A stretch of DNA of 64,000 nt from Niallia sp. FSL W8-0635. GTDB lineage: Bacteria > Bacillota > Bacilli > Bacillales > Cytobacillaceae. Position numbers and translations under genes: made by a program. Every line of letters begins with the position of its first letter. Position 1 is the stretch's first letter. Shown piece after piece: positions 37,332 to 46,742 of this stretch. The notes below the pieces were generated by a model, which did not search any database, had not been told where the DNA came from, and saw only the letters and a program-made list of their open reading frames with translations. The stretch covers positions 1,714,501 through 1,778,500 of the forward strand of contig NZ_JBBOYD010000001.1 in assembly GCF_038007965.1 (NCBI RefSeq), written 5' to 3'.

Positions 37332-38132
37332 ATGACAAATTGGCTTGAAATCGATAAGTATGCAAAAGAATGGATTAAAGAGGCAGGCGAAAGAATCATC
37401 AAGTCTTTTTCGTCCGAGCTCGTTATTCAAACAAAATCAAGTAAAAATGATTTAGTCACACAAATTGACAAGGGAACAGAAGAATTCTTGATTCATAAAA
37501 TTAATGAGGTTTTCCCTTCTCATCGCATTTTAGGAGAAGAGGGGGTAAGTGAATCTTTAGAAGACTTAAAAGGAATCGTTTGGATTATTGACCCAATTGA
37601 TGGAACGATGAATTTTGTTCATATGCAACGGGATTTTGCTATCTCTATTGGAATTTATGAAGAGGGAGTAGGAAAAATCGGCCTCATATATGATGTTGTA
37701 GCAGATGAACTTTATCATGTTCAAAAAGGAAATGGTGTTTATATGAATGATACTAAGCTATTGCCGTTAAAGGACACTGCTGTTGAAGAGGCGATAATTG
37801 GGTTAAATGCCACATGGGTTACAAAAAATAAACGGATAGATCCGACTATATTAGAACCACTTGTAAGAGAGTCAAGAGGGACAAGATCTTTTGGTTCTGC
37901 TTGTTTAGAGCTTGCCTATATCGCTGCTGGACGTATGGATGCGTACTTAACTTTAAGATTATCTCCTTGGGATTATGCAGCAGGTAAGATAATGGTAGAA
38001 GAACTGGGAGGAAAGGTAACAACTTTAAGAAATGAGTCTCTCGATTTATTAACCCAACAATCCTTTTTTGCGTCTAAACCTGGATTGCATGATGAAATTC
38101 TTCAAAAATATTTAAAGGATGGTAATTGGTAA
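37332..38132 (+). CDS. yktC: Inositol monophosphatase family protein
   Basis: 266 residues of the SuhB/IMPase family. Metal and phosphate motifs are GEEGVSE near residue 68, WIIDPIDGTMNFVH near residue 85, and SPWDYAAGKIMVEELGG near residue 213, all intact, so a Mg-dependent sugar-phosphate or inositol-phosphate phosphatase is expected. A GTG at 37299 lies in frame, but the ATG at 37332 follows AAGGTTGAG and gives the family length (265 in B. subtilis YktC). The stop is four bases from that of the convergent ylaF-like gene. Confidence 0.9.
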   Translation: MTNWLEIDKYAKEWIKEAGERIIKSFSSELVIQTKSSKNDLVTQIDKGTEEFLIHKINEVFPSHRILGEEGVSESLEDLKGIVWIIDPIDGTMNFVHMQRDFAISIGIYEEGVGKIGLIYDVVADELYHVQKGNGVYMNDTKLLPLKDTAVEEAIIGLNATWVTKNKRIDPTILEPLVRESRGTRSFGSACLELAYIAAGRMDAYLTLRLSPWDYAAGKIMVEELGGKVTTLRNESLDLLTQQSFFASKPGLHDEILQKYLKDGNW

Positions 38133-38136
38133 ACAA

Positions 38137-38331
38137 CTAAGAACGCTGTTTTGCGATTACTTGCTGCATTTTCTTTTTTTTATGGGATCTAAGGAACCAT
38201 ATGCTACAAAACAGGAAAAAGCAAATAAGTGTGCCAATTAATGTTTTTTCAACAATACATATCCCGATACTAACAAAACTTGAAATTCCATAAATGTTAT
38301 AGTGAAAAAATGGATATTTATCAAAATTCAT
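38137..38331 (-). CDS. ylaF: Small membrane protein, YlaF-like
   Basis: 64 residues with two hydrophobic segments (ISSFVSIGICIVEKTLIG and TLICFFLFCSIWFL) and a basic tail RSHKKKKMQQ. The ATG on the minus strand follows AAAGGAAG. Size, the IGxxIxEKxxIG-like pattern and place beside typA resemble B. subtilis YlaF; orthology is likely but not certain. Function unknown. Confidence 0.6.
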   Translation of the reverse strand: MNFDKYPFFHYNIYGISSFVSIGICIVEKTLIGTLICFFLFCSIWFLRSHKKKKMQQVIAKQRS

Positions 38332-38594
38332 GTTTATCTTCCTTTATTATGGTGTATATTAATCCGAAATAATAGCGTATGATAATCTTAAAACCATCCC
38401 ACAGCGAATGATGTGGGGTTTTTTATCTGTGGTTCCCCCTTCTATAATACTATGGTATGGAATGGAAAGAACAGAAATAATGTAAAGAATTTGATAATTT
38501 ATAGGATAAATGGGTTGGTTAAAAAATATTTTTTGGAAATAGCGTTTACATTCGGTATTTTTTTTAAAAGCATTTAGGTTTCTTCGTAATTATG

Positions 38595-38603
38595 TGATAT
38601 AAT
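38595..38603 (+). promoter_or_regulatory. Extended -10 promoter of typA
   Basis: TGATATAAT is a consensus extended -10; no good -35 is seen. The start would be near 38610, 65 bases before the typA start codon. Confidence 0.55.
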
Positions 38604-38674
38604 GACTCAGTTATAATATTATTAAAAAAATAAGTTAAATCCAGATAGACATATTTTAGGTAGGAGTGAAATTT

Positions 38675-40507
38675 TTGAAAATTAGAGAAGATATTCGTAA
38701 CATTGCTATTATTGCTCACGTTGACCACGGTAAAACGACGTTGGTTGATCAGCTGCTAAAACAATCCGGCACATTCCGTACAAATGAACATGTGGAAGAA
38801 CGTGCAATGGATTCCAATGATTTAGAAAGAGAACGTGGAATAACAATATTAGCGAAAAATACTGCTATTCAATATAAAGATAAACGTATTAACATCTTAG
38901 ACACACCAGGACATGCTGACTTTGGTGGAGAAGTGGAACGTATCATGAAAATGGTTGACGGTGTTCTACTTGTTGTTGATGCATATGAAGGTTGTATGCC
39001 TCAAACACGTTTCGTATTGAAAAAAGCATTAGAGCAAAACTTAACTCCAATTGTAGTTGTTAACAAAATTGACCGTGATTTTGCTCGTCCTGCTGAAGTA
39101 ATTGATGAAGTTCTTGACTTATTTATTGAGTTAGATGCAACAGAAGAACAATTAGAATTCCCTGTTATCTATGCATCAGCTATTAATGGTACAGCTAGCA
39201 CAAACCCTGAAAAACAAGATGAGAACATGCAATCATTATATGATGCAATTGTAGATCATATTCCTTCACCAGTTGATAATCGCGAAGAGCCTTTACAATT
39301 CCAAGTAGCTCTTTTAGACTACAACGACTATGTTGGAAGAATTGGTATCGGTCGTGTATTCCGCGGTACGATGAAAGTTGGTCAACAAGTAGCGTTAATG
39401 AAATTAGATGGAACTGTTAAGCAATTCCGTGTAACAAAAATCTTTGGTTTCTTCGGATTGAAACGTCAAGAAATCGAAGAAGCATACGCTGGAGATTTAA
39501 TCGCAGTATCAGGAATGGAAGATATTAACGTTGGTGAAACAGTATGTCCGTTTGAACATCAAGATGCACTTCCTGTTTTACGTATCGATGAGCCAACTCT
39601 TCAAATGACATTCTTAGTTAATAACTCACCTTTCGCAGGTAAAGAAGGTAAATATTTAACTTCAAGAAAAATTGAAGAAAGATTACGCGCTCAATTAGAA
39701 ACAGATGTGAGCTTACGTGTTGAAAATACTGATTCTCCAGATGCTTGGACTGTATCAGGACGTGGAGAGCTTCATTTATCTATCTTAATTGAGAACATGC
39801 GTCGTGAAGGTTATGAGCTTCAAGTTTCAAAACCAGAAGTAATTGTTCGAACTATAGATGGTGTTCGTTGTGAGCCAATTGAACGTGTACAAATTGATGT
39901 TCCTGAAGAGCATACAGGTTCTGTAATGGAGTCAATTGGTGCTCGTAAAGGTGAAATGTTAGATATGATCAATAATGGTAACGGACAAGTTCGTTTAATC
40001 TTTAACGTACCTGCTCGTGGACTAATTGGTTATACAACTGAATTCTTAACATTGACTCGCGGTTATGGTATCATCAACCATACATTCGATAGCTATCAAC
40101 CAATGGCATCTGGCCAAGTTGGTGGACGTCGCCAAGGTGTATTAGTAAGTATGGAATCAGGAAAATCATCTACTTATGGAATCATGCAAGTAGAAGACCG
40201 CGGAATTATCTTTGTTGAAGCTGGAACTGAAATTTATGAAGGAATGATTGTTGGAGAGCATACACGTGAAAATGACATCACTGTTAATATCACAAAAGTA
40301 AAACAAGCAACAAACATCCGTTCAGCAAACAAAGACCAAACAGCAACAATGAAAAAACCAAGAATTATGACTCTAGAGGAATCTTTAGAATACTTAAATG
40401 AAGATGAGTATTGTGAAGTAACTCCAGAATCCATTCGTTTACGTAAAAAAATCTTAAATAAAGCAGAACGTGAAAGAGCAGGCAAGAAGAAAAAATCTGC
40501 TGAATAA
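38675..40507 (+). CDS. typA: Ribosome-associated GTPase TypA/BipA
   Basis: 610 residues. G1 is AHVDHGKTT near residue 16, G2 RERGIT, G3 [15 protein letters not shown]4 NKIDRD; domains II, III and V and the C-terminal BipA domain ([23 protein letters not shown]) follow. TypA binds the 70S ribosome near the EF-G site and supports growth and ribosome assembly under stress and cold. A GTG at 38666 is in frame, but TTG at 38675 follows TAGGAGTG and matches the family start (MKIREDIRN). A terminator closes the gene. Confidence 0.96.
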   Translation: MKIREDIRNIAIIAHVDHGKTTLVDQLLKQSGTFRTNEHVEERAMDSNDLERERGITILAKNTAIQYKDKRINILDTPGHADFGGEVERIMKMVDGVLLVVDAYEGCMPQTRFVLKKALEQNLTPIVVVNKIDRDFARPAEVIDEVLDLFIELDATEEQLEFPVIYASAINGTASTNPEKQDENMQSLYDAIVDHIPSPVDNREEPLQFQVALLDYNDYVGRIGIGRVFRGTMKVGQQVALMKLDGTVKQFRVTKIFGFFGLKRQEIEEAYAGDLIAVSGMEDINVGETVCPFEHQDALPVLRIDEPTLQMTFLVNNSPFAGKEGKYLTSRKIEERLRAQLETDVSLRVENTDSPDAWTVSGRGELHLSILIENMRREGYELQVSKPEVIVRTIDGVRCEPIERVQIDVPEEHTGSVMESIGARKGEMLDMINNGNGQVRLIFNVPARGLIGYTTEFLTLTRGYGIINHTFDSYQPMASGQVGGRRQGVLVSMESGKSSTYGIMQVEDRGIIFVEAGTEIYEGMIVGEHTRENDITVNITKVKQATNIRSANKDQTATMKKPRIMTLEESLEYLNEDEYCEVTPESIRLRKKILNKAERERAGKKKKSAE

Positions 40508-40514
40508 TAAGAGT

Positions 40515-40547
40515 AAAAAGAAGTCATCGGGTGATGGCTTCTTTTTT
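40515..40547 (+). terminator. Terminator of typA
   Basis: AAAAGAAGTCATC and GATGGCTTCTTTTTT form a compact stem with a T run. Confidence 0.88.
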
Positions 40548-40615
40548 GTGTTTGGAAAAGGGCGGAGAGGGTTATTATGGCTGGAAATCGGTATTAGGGA
40601 TTGTTGAGCAAGTGG

Positions 40616-40770
40616 AAAAAGTGGTGTTCATAAAGGGGATGAAAGCCACATGAAGCGTTGTGAGAGGGAAAAGTGGTGTTCATAAAGGGGATAAAAGCTA
40701 CATGAAGCATTTTGAGTGAAAAAAATAGCGTTCATCCCGTAGATGAAAAGCCACATTAACCATTGCAAGT
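40616..40770. repeat. Decaying tandem repeat, period 52 bp, three copies
   Basis: GTGGTGTTCATAAAGGGGAT recurs at 40621 and 40673; a worn third copy (ATAGCGTTCATCCCGTAGAT) starts at 40725. Copies 1 and 2 also share AAAGC(C/T)ACATGAAGC. The rest of the 447-bp gap between typA and the cupin gene holds nothing I can name. Confidence 0.75.
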
Positions 40771-40954
40771 AATAAAAAATGAAGTCAAAAAGGAAAAACT
40801 AGAATAAGAAGTAACTGAATAACCTCTTCATAGCTATCAAAATTTAATACCCTCCCACTAATAGTAATACAACAACATAATCAAAATAATTAAAGTGTTT
40901 TCTTCCATCAAACTCTATTTTGTAATTAGTAAATAAAGGAAAGGGAGGAATATA

Positions 40955-41320
40955 ATGAAGATTTTTCAATTTAATAAAGAGTCTGGTAAGAAAATCACTC
41001 CATTTAATTCTAATTTTATCCTTAGTCGCATCGTTCAAACAGAGAAAGCAGCTCATATTGGATGTATGCATCTTGAAGAAAATGGGATTATTGGCTTTCA
41101 TCAAGCGGTAGTACCTCAGCTTTTGTTAATTGTTAATGGAGTGGGCTATGTTAGAGGAGAAACGAATGAATGGTTTCAAGTTCGAAGTGGGGATGCGGTG
41201 TTCTGGGATAAAGAGGAATGGCATGAAACGAAAACAGATATTGGGTTAACAGCCATCGTTATTGAAAGTGAAGATATAATGCCTGAATTAAAAATGCCGT
41301 TAAAAGAGAAGCGTATATAA
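40955..41320 (+). CDS. Cupin-domain protein
   Basis: 121 residues, a single cupin barrel. GIIGFHQAVVPQLLLIVNGV resembles cupin motif 1 with one His; GYVRGETNEWFQVRSGDAVFWDKEEWHETK is the second half with GDAVFW and a C-terminal His. Not all metal ligands are clear, so activity is uncertain. The ATG follows AAAGGAAAGGGAGG, a very strong ribosome binding site. I know no B. subtilis counterpart at this place. The terminator after it is shared with ylaI. Confidence 0.75.
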   Translation: MKIFQFNKESGKKITPFNSNFILSRIVQTEKAAHIGCMHLEENGIIGFHQAVVPQLLLIVNGVGYVRGETNEWFQVRSGDAVFWDKEEWHETKTDIGLTAIVIESEDIMPELKMPLKEKRI

Positions 41321-41355
41321 AAAAAGAAGACCTTAGTTAAAAGATCTTCTTTTTA
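41320..41355. terminator. Terminator between the cupin gene and ylaI
   Basis: AAAAAGAAGACCTT and AAGATCTTCTTTTT form a stem flanked by A and T runs; it can serve both convergent genes. Confidence 0.8.
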
Positions 41356-41372
41356 TACAAAAGCTTGTCTAC

Positions 41373-41573
41373 TTACCAATCATCTTCTTGCGTTTTATTT
41401 TGATAAAGAACAAAGTTTCCAGAATCGATTCTTTTTTTTGTGTTTAACGCGATTCTATCTTCACATTCTTTACACATATACGTATGAATTGGTCTATTTC
41501 TCAGACGTTTTGCTTCAAAGGAGTTTTCGTCTATATCCTCAATTTTATCGCATATCACACATTTTACTTTCAA
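41373..41573 (-). CDS. ylaI: Zinc-binding protein YlaI (DUF2197)
   Basis: 66 residues. Two zinc-ligand pairs, CVIC near residue 5 and CKEC near residue 34, surround the conserved stretch FEAKRLRNRPIHTYMC, the mark of the YlaI family. A GTG at 41582 is in frame, but the TTG at 41573 lies six bases behind AGAGGTG and matches the family start. Function unknown. It probably forms a minus-strand unit with ylaJ. Confidence 0.88.
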   Translation of the reverse strand: MKVKCVICDKIEDIDENSFEAKRLRNRPIHTYMCKECEDRIALNTKKRIDSGNFVLYQNKTQEDDW

Positions 41574-41640
41574 TAGCTGCACCTCTAATCAAATAGATTA
41601 TAGGCTCATTATAATATAAAATTGTATAGAAAATCGAATT

Positions 41641-42249
41641 TTAATCTCTTATATGATTATTGGACTGTTCATCTTGATCTTTTTTCAGTTCTTTTTCCTC
41701 TTTTTCATTTAATTTTTCGTTCGTTTTTTTCATATCTCTATCTGGTTCATTTTTAATCATATCAGCAGGGACTTCAGGAATAAGTCTGCCACTAATATCA
41801 GCTAATTCATTAAAAATTCCCTGGATTGGCTTTCCATCTTGTATATCTTCACCAATTTCTTTCAATCTTGCAGTTATATCAGGGTCAGCAATAATGATAG
41901 CATTTGCGCCATCAGGATCGTTCTTTAAGCTTTCAGCAACGGTATACTTGATGGAACCTACTTCCGAACGATCTAAGTCAGCATTGATATCGACACCTAC
42001 AAGGGCATATTTCCCAATCACAACTGCTGTTGCATCATTCACATTTTCAATACTTGTTGCAAGGGAAACGAGTCTTTTGGCGATATCCTGTCCCGTTTTT
42101 CGATCCACTTCCTGTATTGTAGAATTTTTTACATTTGTTACATGAGGGGTATTATCTCTATTCTCCGATTGTTGGCTATTTTCTACATTATTGTTATTAC
42201 ATCCAGCAAGCAGAAAAAGGATTGCAATTATAAAATATCCTTTTTTCAT
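41641..42249 (-). CDS. ylaJ: Sporulation lipoprotein of the YhcN/YlaJ family
   Basis: 202 residues. The lipoprotein signal ends LFLLAGC at residue 16. The YhcN/YlaJ domain spans about 50-160 (DIAKRLVSLATSIENVNDAT, VIGKYALVGVDINADL), and the tail is a highly charged Lys/Glu run. Relatives are found in spore membranes, where some affect germination. The ATG follows TTAAGGAGGTAA. It is divergent from ylaK; the 220-bp gap between them must hold both promoters. Confidence 0.9.
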   Translation of the reverse strand: MKKGYFIIAILFLLAGCNNNNVENSQQSENRDNTPHVTNVKNSTIQEVDRKTGQDIAKRLVSLATSIENVNDATAVVIGKYALVGVDINADLDRSEVGSIKYTVAESLKNDPDGANAIIIADPDITARLKEIGEDIQDGKPIQGIFNELADISGRLIPEVPADMIKNEPDRDMKKTNEKLNEKEEKELKKDQDEQSNNHIRD

Positions 42250-42472
42250 AAAAATTACCTCCTTAATATTGAAGAATAACTTCTAAAAGTGTGCATTTAC
42301 ACCGAATTCCTAGGTGTAAATGAGCATTTTTATGATTTTTTACACTTCCTCTCTCTTTATTGTGCAAAATATCTTCTATCTTTATGCGGTAAAACATATA
42401 TTTTACCAAGGTTCTTTCCGTTACACGGATAAGTGCAGCAATATATGACGTTTTAGAGCAGGGGGCATCGGT

Positions 42473-43801
42473 TTGAGTAAAATTTACGTATTGGATACAA
42501 ATGTCTTGTTACAGGATCCTTATTCCATTTTTTCTTTTAGTGACAATGATGTAGTAATTCCAGCAGTAGCTTTAGAAGAGGTTGACAGCAAAAAACGGTA
42601 CATGGATGAAATCGGAAGGAACGCAAGGCAAATATCTAGATTGATCGATAACTTAAGAGAAGCAGGAAAGTTGCACGATAAGATTCCTTTGGAGAATGGT
42701 GGAACTATACGGATTGAACTGAATCACCGTTCTTTTCATGAGCTTCAAGAAATATTTGTAGAAAAAACCAATGATAACCGAATATTAGCAGTTGCAAAAA
42801 ATTTATCAATAGAAGAAAGCAAAAAAGAAAATGGACGAACCGTTATATTAGTAAGTAAAGATACACTAGTTCGTGTTAAAGCAGACGCAATTGGGCTTAT
42901 GAGTGAGGATTTTTTAAGTGACCGAGTAGTTGAAAATGAAGATTTGTATACCGGTTTTATGGATGTACAAGTAACGATTGATGTATTAAATCGCTTTTAT
43001 GAGAATGGACAGCTTCCTATAACGGAAATTGGCAATGGGATGTATTATCCAAATCAGTTTCTTATCTTAAAGGACATTCTAGGATCTTCCTCTTCGGCAT
43101 TAGCAATCGTGGATTCATCGAGAAAATATATTAAAAAGCTAGTGTTCGATCATGAGCATATTTGGGGAATCCGCCCAAGAAATGTGCAACAAACAATGGC
43201 GATTGAAATGTTATTAAAGAAAGACATGCCTTTAGTTACACTAATAGGAAAAGCTGGAACAGGGAAAACTTTATTGGCATTAGCATCAGGTTTAATGCAA
43301 ACAGAAGACTTTGGGGATTATAAAAAATTATTAGTGGCAAGACCGATTGTACCGATGGGGAAAGATTTAGGCTTCCTTCCTGGTGAGAAGGAGGAAAAAT
43401 TAAGGCCGTGGATGCAGCCAATCTTTGATAATCTCGAGTATTTGTTCAATACAAAGAAGCCTGGGGAATTAGAAGCGATCCTTGCAGGAATGGGATCTAT
43501 TGAAGTAGAGGCATTAACGTATATTAGAGGAAGAAGTATTCCAGACCAGTTTATTATTATTGACGAAGCACAAAACTTAACGAAGCATGAAGTGAAAACG
43601 ATTTTAACAAGGGTTGGAGAAGGAAGTAAGATTGTTTTAATGGGGGACCCAGAACAAATTGATCATCCATATTTAGATGCCTTTAATAATGGATTAAGCT
43701 ATGTAGTAGAGCGTTTTAAAGACCAACCAATTGCCGGACATGTGAAATTAGTTAAAGGAGAGAGATCCTCTTTAGCACAGCTGGCTGCAGATTTATTATA
43801 A
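42473..43801 (+). CDS. ylaK: PhoH-like ATPase with PIN domain, YlaK
   Basis: 442 residues, identical in length to B. subtilis YlaK. A PIN nuclease-like domain fills residues 1-150 (YVLDTNVLLQDP with the first acidic residue, NDNRILAVA). A PhoH ATPase domain follows: Walker A LIGKAGTGKTLLALA near residue 260, Walker B FIIIDEAQNLT near residue 360. PIN-PhoH proteins are RNA helicase/RNases in some bacteria. The start is TTG behind AGCAGGGGGC. It is probably monocistronic, with a hairpin downstream. Confidence 0.92.
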   Translation: MSKIYVLDTNVLLQDPYSIFSFSDNDVVIPAVALEEVDSKKRYMDEIGRNARQISRLIDNLREAGKLHDKIPLENGGTIRIELNHRSFHELQEIFVEKTNDNRILAVAKNLSIEESKKENGRTVILVSKDTLVRVKADAIGLMSEDFLSDRVVENEDLYTGFMDVQVTIDVLNRFYENGQLPITEIGNGMYYPNQFLILKDILGSSSSALAIVDSSRKYIKKLVFDHEHIWGIRPRNVQQTMAIEMLLKKDMPLVTLIGKAGTGKTLLALASGLMQTEDFGDYKKLLVARPIVPMGKDLGFLPGEKEEKLRPWMQPIFDNLEYLFNTKKPGELEAILAGMGSIEVEALTYIRGRSIPDQFIIIDEAQNLTKHEVKTILTRVGEGSKIVLMGDPEQIDHPYLDAFNNGLSYVVERFKDQPIAGHVKLVKGERSSLAQLAADLL

Positions 43802-43824
43802 AATTTTGCTAATGAGCAATGTTT

Positions 43825-43851
43825 ACGCCATCTAGTAATGCTAGATGGCGT
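43825..43851. other. Hairpin between ylaK and ylaL
   Basis: ACGCCATCTAG and CTAGATGGCGT are an exact inverted repeat with a five-base loop, without a T run on either side. It lies between convergent genes. Confidence 0.6.
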
Positions 43852-43866
43852 ATGTATGGGTGGAAA

Positions 43867-44355
43867 TTATGTAATTTTAATTGCTTTGACATTTTTGATA
43901 GGCGTTTGTTCTTTGTCTTTTGTATTATCGTAAATATGTACAGGACCATCTTCTGTAAGCGGTTTTCCTTTTACGCAAAATAATAGGAAAATCGAATCTA
44001 TTTCTTCTAATGGAATTGCATGTTCTTCGTCTTCTGTTGTGATTAAAAGAGTTGTTGCGTTTTCCTTTGGTTCAGCATTTTTAATAAAGGGAGCTAAAGC
44101 CATATAAAAGGTACCAGTCAGCATCTCTACTTTTTTATAGGTTTTCGTGGATTGCTCTGGAACTTTTGCACCTTCTGTAATCTCTTGATCCCAATGCTTG
44201 GAGGCTTCTTTTGTATACGCTTCTAATTCATCCTTCACTTCCACGGGCGCAAATACTGAATCAGCGGTTTGCTTACGATCATCAAATATCCACACAGTTG
44301 GATCAATCGTAATTGGAAAATTTACCAACCCAGTAACTTGGATAATACTATTCAT
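43867..44355 (-). CDS. ylaL: YlaL-like protein of unknown function
   Basis: 162 residues, acidic and soluble. Segments such as VTGLVNFPITIDPTVWIFDD, ALAPFIKNAEPKENATTLLI and EEIDSIFLLFCVKGKPL suggest an alpha/beta fold; no catalytic motif is clear. The symbol rests on its place between ylaK and ylaN. The ATG follows TTAAGGAGGAG on the minus strand, a strong site. Function unknown. Confidence 0.7.
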   Translation of the reverse strand: MNSIIQVTGLVNFPITIDPTVWIFDDRKQTADSVFAPVEVKDELEAYTKEASKHWDQEITEGAKVPEQSTKTYKKVEMLTGTFYMALAPFIKNAEPKENATTLLITTEDEEHAIPLEEIDSIFLLFCVKGKPLTEDGPVHIYDNTKDKEQTPIKNVKAIKIT

Positions 44356-44606
44356 TCATAAACTCCTCCTTAATTGTTTTTTTTGTTTGTATAAAAATTC
44401 TGCAAATTAATGAGGGATTAAGATTTTTTTAATTAGCAGATTCAAACTTATGTTAATTTAAGTATAACTTCTTCTTGTTTATCTGTCATTCAGTAGGTAA
44501 GAAACGAAAACTTTTAGATTTTTTAAAGGGGATTGTTCTTGCAATTTTTCTAGGTTGAGTTTAAACTTTATAGATAGGATAATCGCTCGGAAACGGGGGG
44601 ATAGGA

Positions 44607-44888
44607 TTGACTTCTGAAATGATTATTAATCATAAAGAAAAAGCAAATGAGCTATTGAAAGCTGATGCTGAAAAGATATTAAAACTAATTAAAGTTCAGA
44701 TGGATAATTTAACAATGCCTCAATGTCCTCTATATGAAGAGGTATTGGATACGCAAATGTATGGATTATCGAAAGAGATAGATTTTGCTATTCGATTAGG
44801 ATTAGTAGAAGAGCAGGTTGGCAAGAAGATTTTAGATGAATTGGAAAAAGAATTATCGAATTTGCACGAAGCATCTATAAGAAAATAA
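44607..44888 (+). CDS. ylaN: UPF0358 protein YlaN
   Basis: 93 residues, all helical. The core [20 protein letters not shown] and [18 protein letters not shown] is strongly conserved in the family. YlaN is linked to iron homeostasis and to the Fur repressor in Firmicutes and is needed under iron limitation. The start is TTG, about ten bases behind CGGGGGGATAGG. It is followed by a strong terminator, so it is a single-gene unit before ftsW. Confidence 0.93.
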   Translation: MTSEMIINHKEKANELLKADAEKILKLIKVQMDNLTMPQCPLYEEVLDTQMYGLSKEIDFAIRLGLVEEQVGKKILDELEKELSNLHEASIRK

Positions 44889-44893
44889 AAAGT

Positions 44894-44930
44894 AAACTCA
44901 AACAAAAGCATTCATTGTTTGAGTTTTTTT
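44894..44930 (+). terminator. Terminator of ylaN
   Basis: AAACTCAAACAA and TTGTTTGAGTTT form the stem around a ten-base loop, with TTTT behind. Confidence 0.9.
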
Positions 44931-45118
44931 AGTGGCTAGGTGTATTATTCTAAAATAAGGGAAGTACATACGAAACAAGGGTCATTTTAAGATATATAGT
45001 AAAAAAGTTTATGCCCAATATTTTGAGAGAATGAATAGAAGTTTATCCTTTTCAGCAGGAAATAGATAAGAAACAACGAATACTCTAAATGAGGAGAATG
45101 AATAAGGGATGCGGTTGA

Positions 45119-46351
45119 ATGGTAAAGAAGATATTAAAATCGTATGATTATACAATTATTATAGCAATGATGCTATTAGTTTTATTTGGGTTAATTATGA
45201 TCTATAGTGCAAGCATGGTTTCAGCAGTCCAATATTACGGACAAGATAGTAGTGATTTTTATTATAAGAGGCAGATTAAGAATATTGTAGTTGCTGGGTT
45301 CGCCTTTATTCTAGTTGCACTTTTCCCATATAAAGCTCTATTAAGCAATAAAATATTAGTGCCGATGGTATTTGGGTCTATTTTTTTCTTAGGTGGAATA
45401 TTTTTGTTCGGTAGTGTTTATGGAAATGCGCAAAGCTGGTATAAAATTGGAACCTCCAGTCTTCAGCCGGCAGAGTTTGTTAAATTATCTGTAATCATTT
45501 ATTTATCGGCTATCTATTCAAAAAAGCAGTCATATATTAATGAATTTAATAGGGGAGTTGTCCCGCCGCTAGCCTATCTAGTTATTGTTAGTGCTCTAGT
45601 TATGATTCAGCCTGATTTTGGAACAGCGGTTATCATTGTTATGATTGGTGCAACGATTATTCTCTGTTCAGGAATGAATTGGAAGAACTTATCGAAGCTG
45701 ATGCTTATTGGATTAACGTTTTTACTCTTATTCCTTCTTTGTATGCAGTTGGCTGGTAAAAGTATGTTTACTGAGAAGCAAATGGCGAGAATATTTGTGT
45801 TTATGGATTCCCCGTTTGGCGAGGATGTTGTGCAAGATTCCGGTTACCATATGAGTAACTCACTTATCGCTATCGGCTCTGGTGGCCTTAAAGGTGTTGG
45901 CTTGGGTCAAGGAGTACAAAAGCTTGGCTATTTAACAGACGGTCATACAGATTTTATCATGGCGGTAATAGCAGAAGAATTAGGGATATTTGGCGTAGGT
46001 TTTGTTGTTTTAGGACTAAGCTATATTGTTTTACGAGGAATTTATACCGGATTAAAGTGTAAAGATCCTTTTGGAAGCTTATTAGCGATAGGAATTTCTA
46101 GTATGATTGGGATACAAGCCTTTATCAATATTGGCGGGGTTTCTGGATTAATCCCTTTAACGGGTGTACCAGTACCTTTTGTGAGTTATGGAGGATCTTC
46201 TCTATTACAATTATCCATCGGGATGGGGATATTGGTGAATGTTTCCATGTTTGTAAAATACGAGAGAGTATATAAATCAAAAGAAGAGGAAGTTGTGGAT
46301 ATTCCTAAACAACCTAATTCTCCATTTATGCGGACAAACCGACCTTTATAA
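45119..46351 (+). CDS. ftsW: Cell-division lipid II polymerase FtsW
   Basis: 410 residues with ten membrane segments, SEDS family. The loop segments SWYKIGTSSLQPAEFVKLS, the catalytic Asp region LTDGHTDFIMAVIAEELG near residue 280, and the C-terminal GVSGLIPLTGVPVPFVSYGG are all present. FtsW makes septal glycan strands with its partner class B PBP. The position after ylaN is that of B. subtilis ftsW rather than spoVE, which lies in the mur cluster. Downstream pycA and ctaA are absent here. Confidence 0.93.
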   Translation: MVKKILKSYDYTIIIAMMLLVLFGLIMIYSASMVSAVQYYGQDSSDFYYKRQIKNIVVAGFAFILVALFPYKALLSNKILVPMVFGSIFFLGGIFLFGSVYGNAQSWYKIGTSSLQPAEFVKLSVIIYLSAIYSKKQSYINEFNRGVVPPLAYLVIVSALVMIQPDFGTAVIIVMIGATIILCSGMNWKNLSKLMLIGLTFLLLFLLCMQLAGKSMFTEKQMARIFVFMDSPFGEDVVQDSGYHMSNSLIAIGSGGLKGVGLGQGVQKLGYLTDGHTDFIMAVIAEELGIFGVGFVVLGLSYIVLRGIYTGLKCKDPFGSLLAIGISSMIGIQAFINIGGVSGLIPLTGVPVPFVSYGGSSLLQLSIGMGILVNVSMFVKYERVYKSKEEEVVDIPKQPNSPFMRTNRPL

Positions 46352-46371
46352 TAAAGTCTTTAATGAAATAG

Positions 46372-46409
46372 AAAAGATAGCCCAGAAAAAGTGGTGCTAT
46401 CTTTTTTTT
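46372..46409 (+). terminator. Terminator of ftsW
   Basis: AAAGATAGCCC and GGTGCTATCTTT pair, followed by TTTTT. Confidence 0.85.
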
Positions 46410-46461
46410 AGCTTTAATCTTCATCTAGTAGCATTAAGTATAGGAGAAAAAGTTAATTGAT

Positions 46462-46489
46462 TTGCTTCCTAGTAAAAAAAAGCTATAAT
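46462..46489 (+). promoter_or_regulatory. Sigma-A promoter of ctaB
   Basis: TTGCTT and a perfect TATAAT are separated by 16 bases. The predicted start near 46496 leaves a leader of about 245 bases before ctaB, which includes the small palindrome TTAATGGTAA/TTTACCAATAA near 46537-46560. Confidence 0.6.
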
Positions 46490-46742
46490 AAGAAGAGTGT
46501 CTTCTATTCGATAATATGCTCTCTTAGAGTGGGGAATTAATGGTAAGGTTTACCAATAATGTGAAAACTGAAGTTTTTTCAAAAAAATAGAGAAATCTTA
46601 ATGGAAATATGTTTTAATAGCAAAAGAGTCTTTTTTAACATTACTATATTGTTAAATGTGAATAATGACACAAGGAAAATGAACGGTTATTTATATAGTA
46701 TTTTATCCTTTACTATGTAATGGAAAGGGGAGACATGATCAA

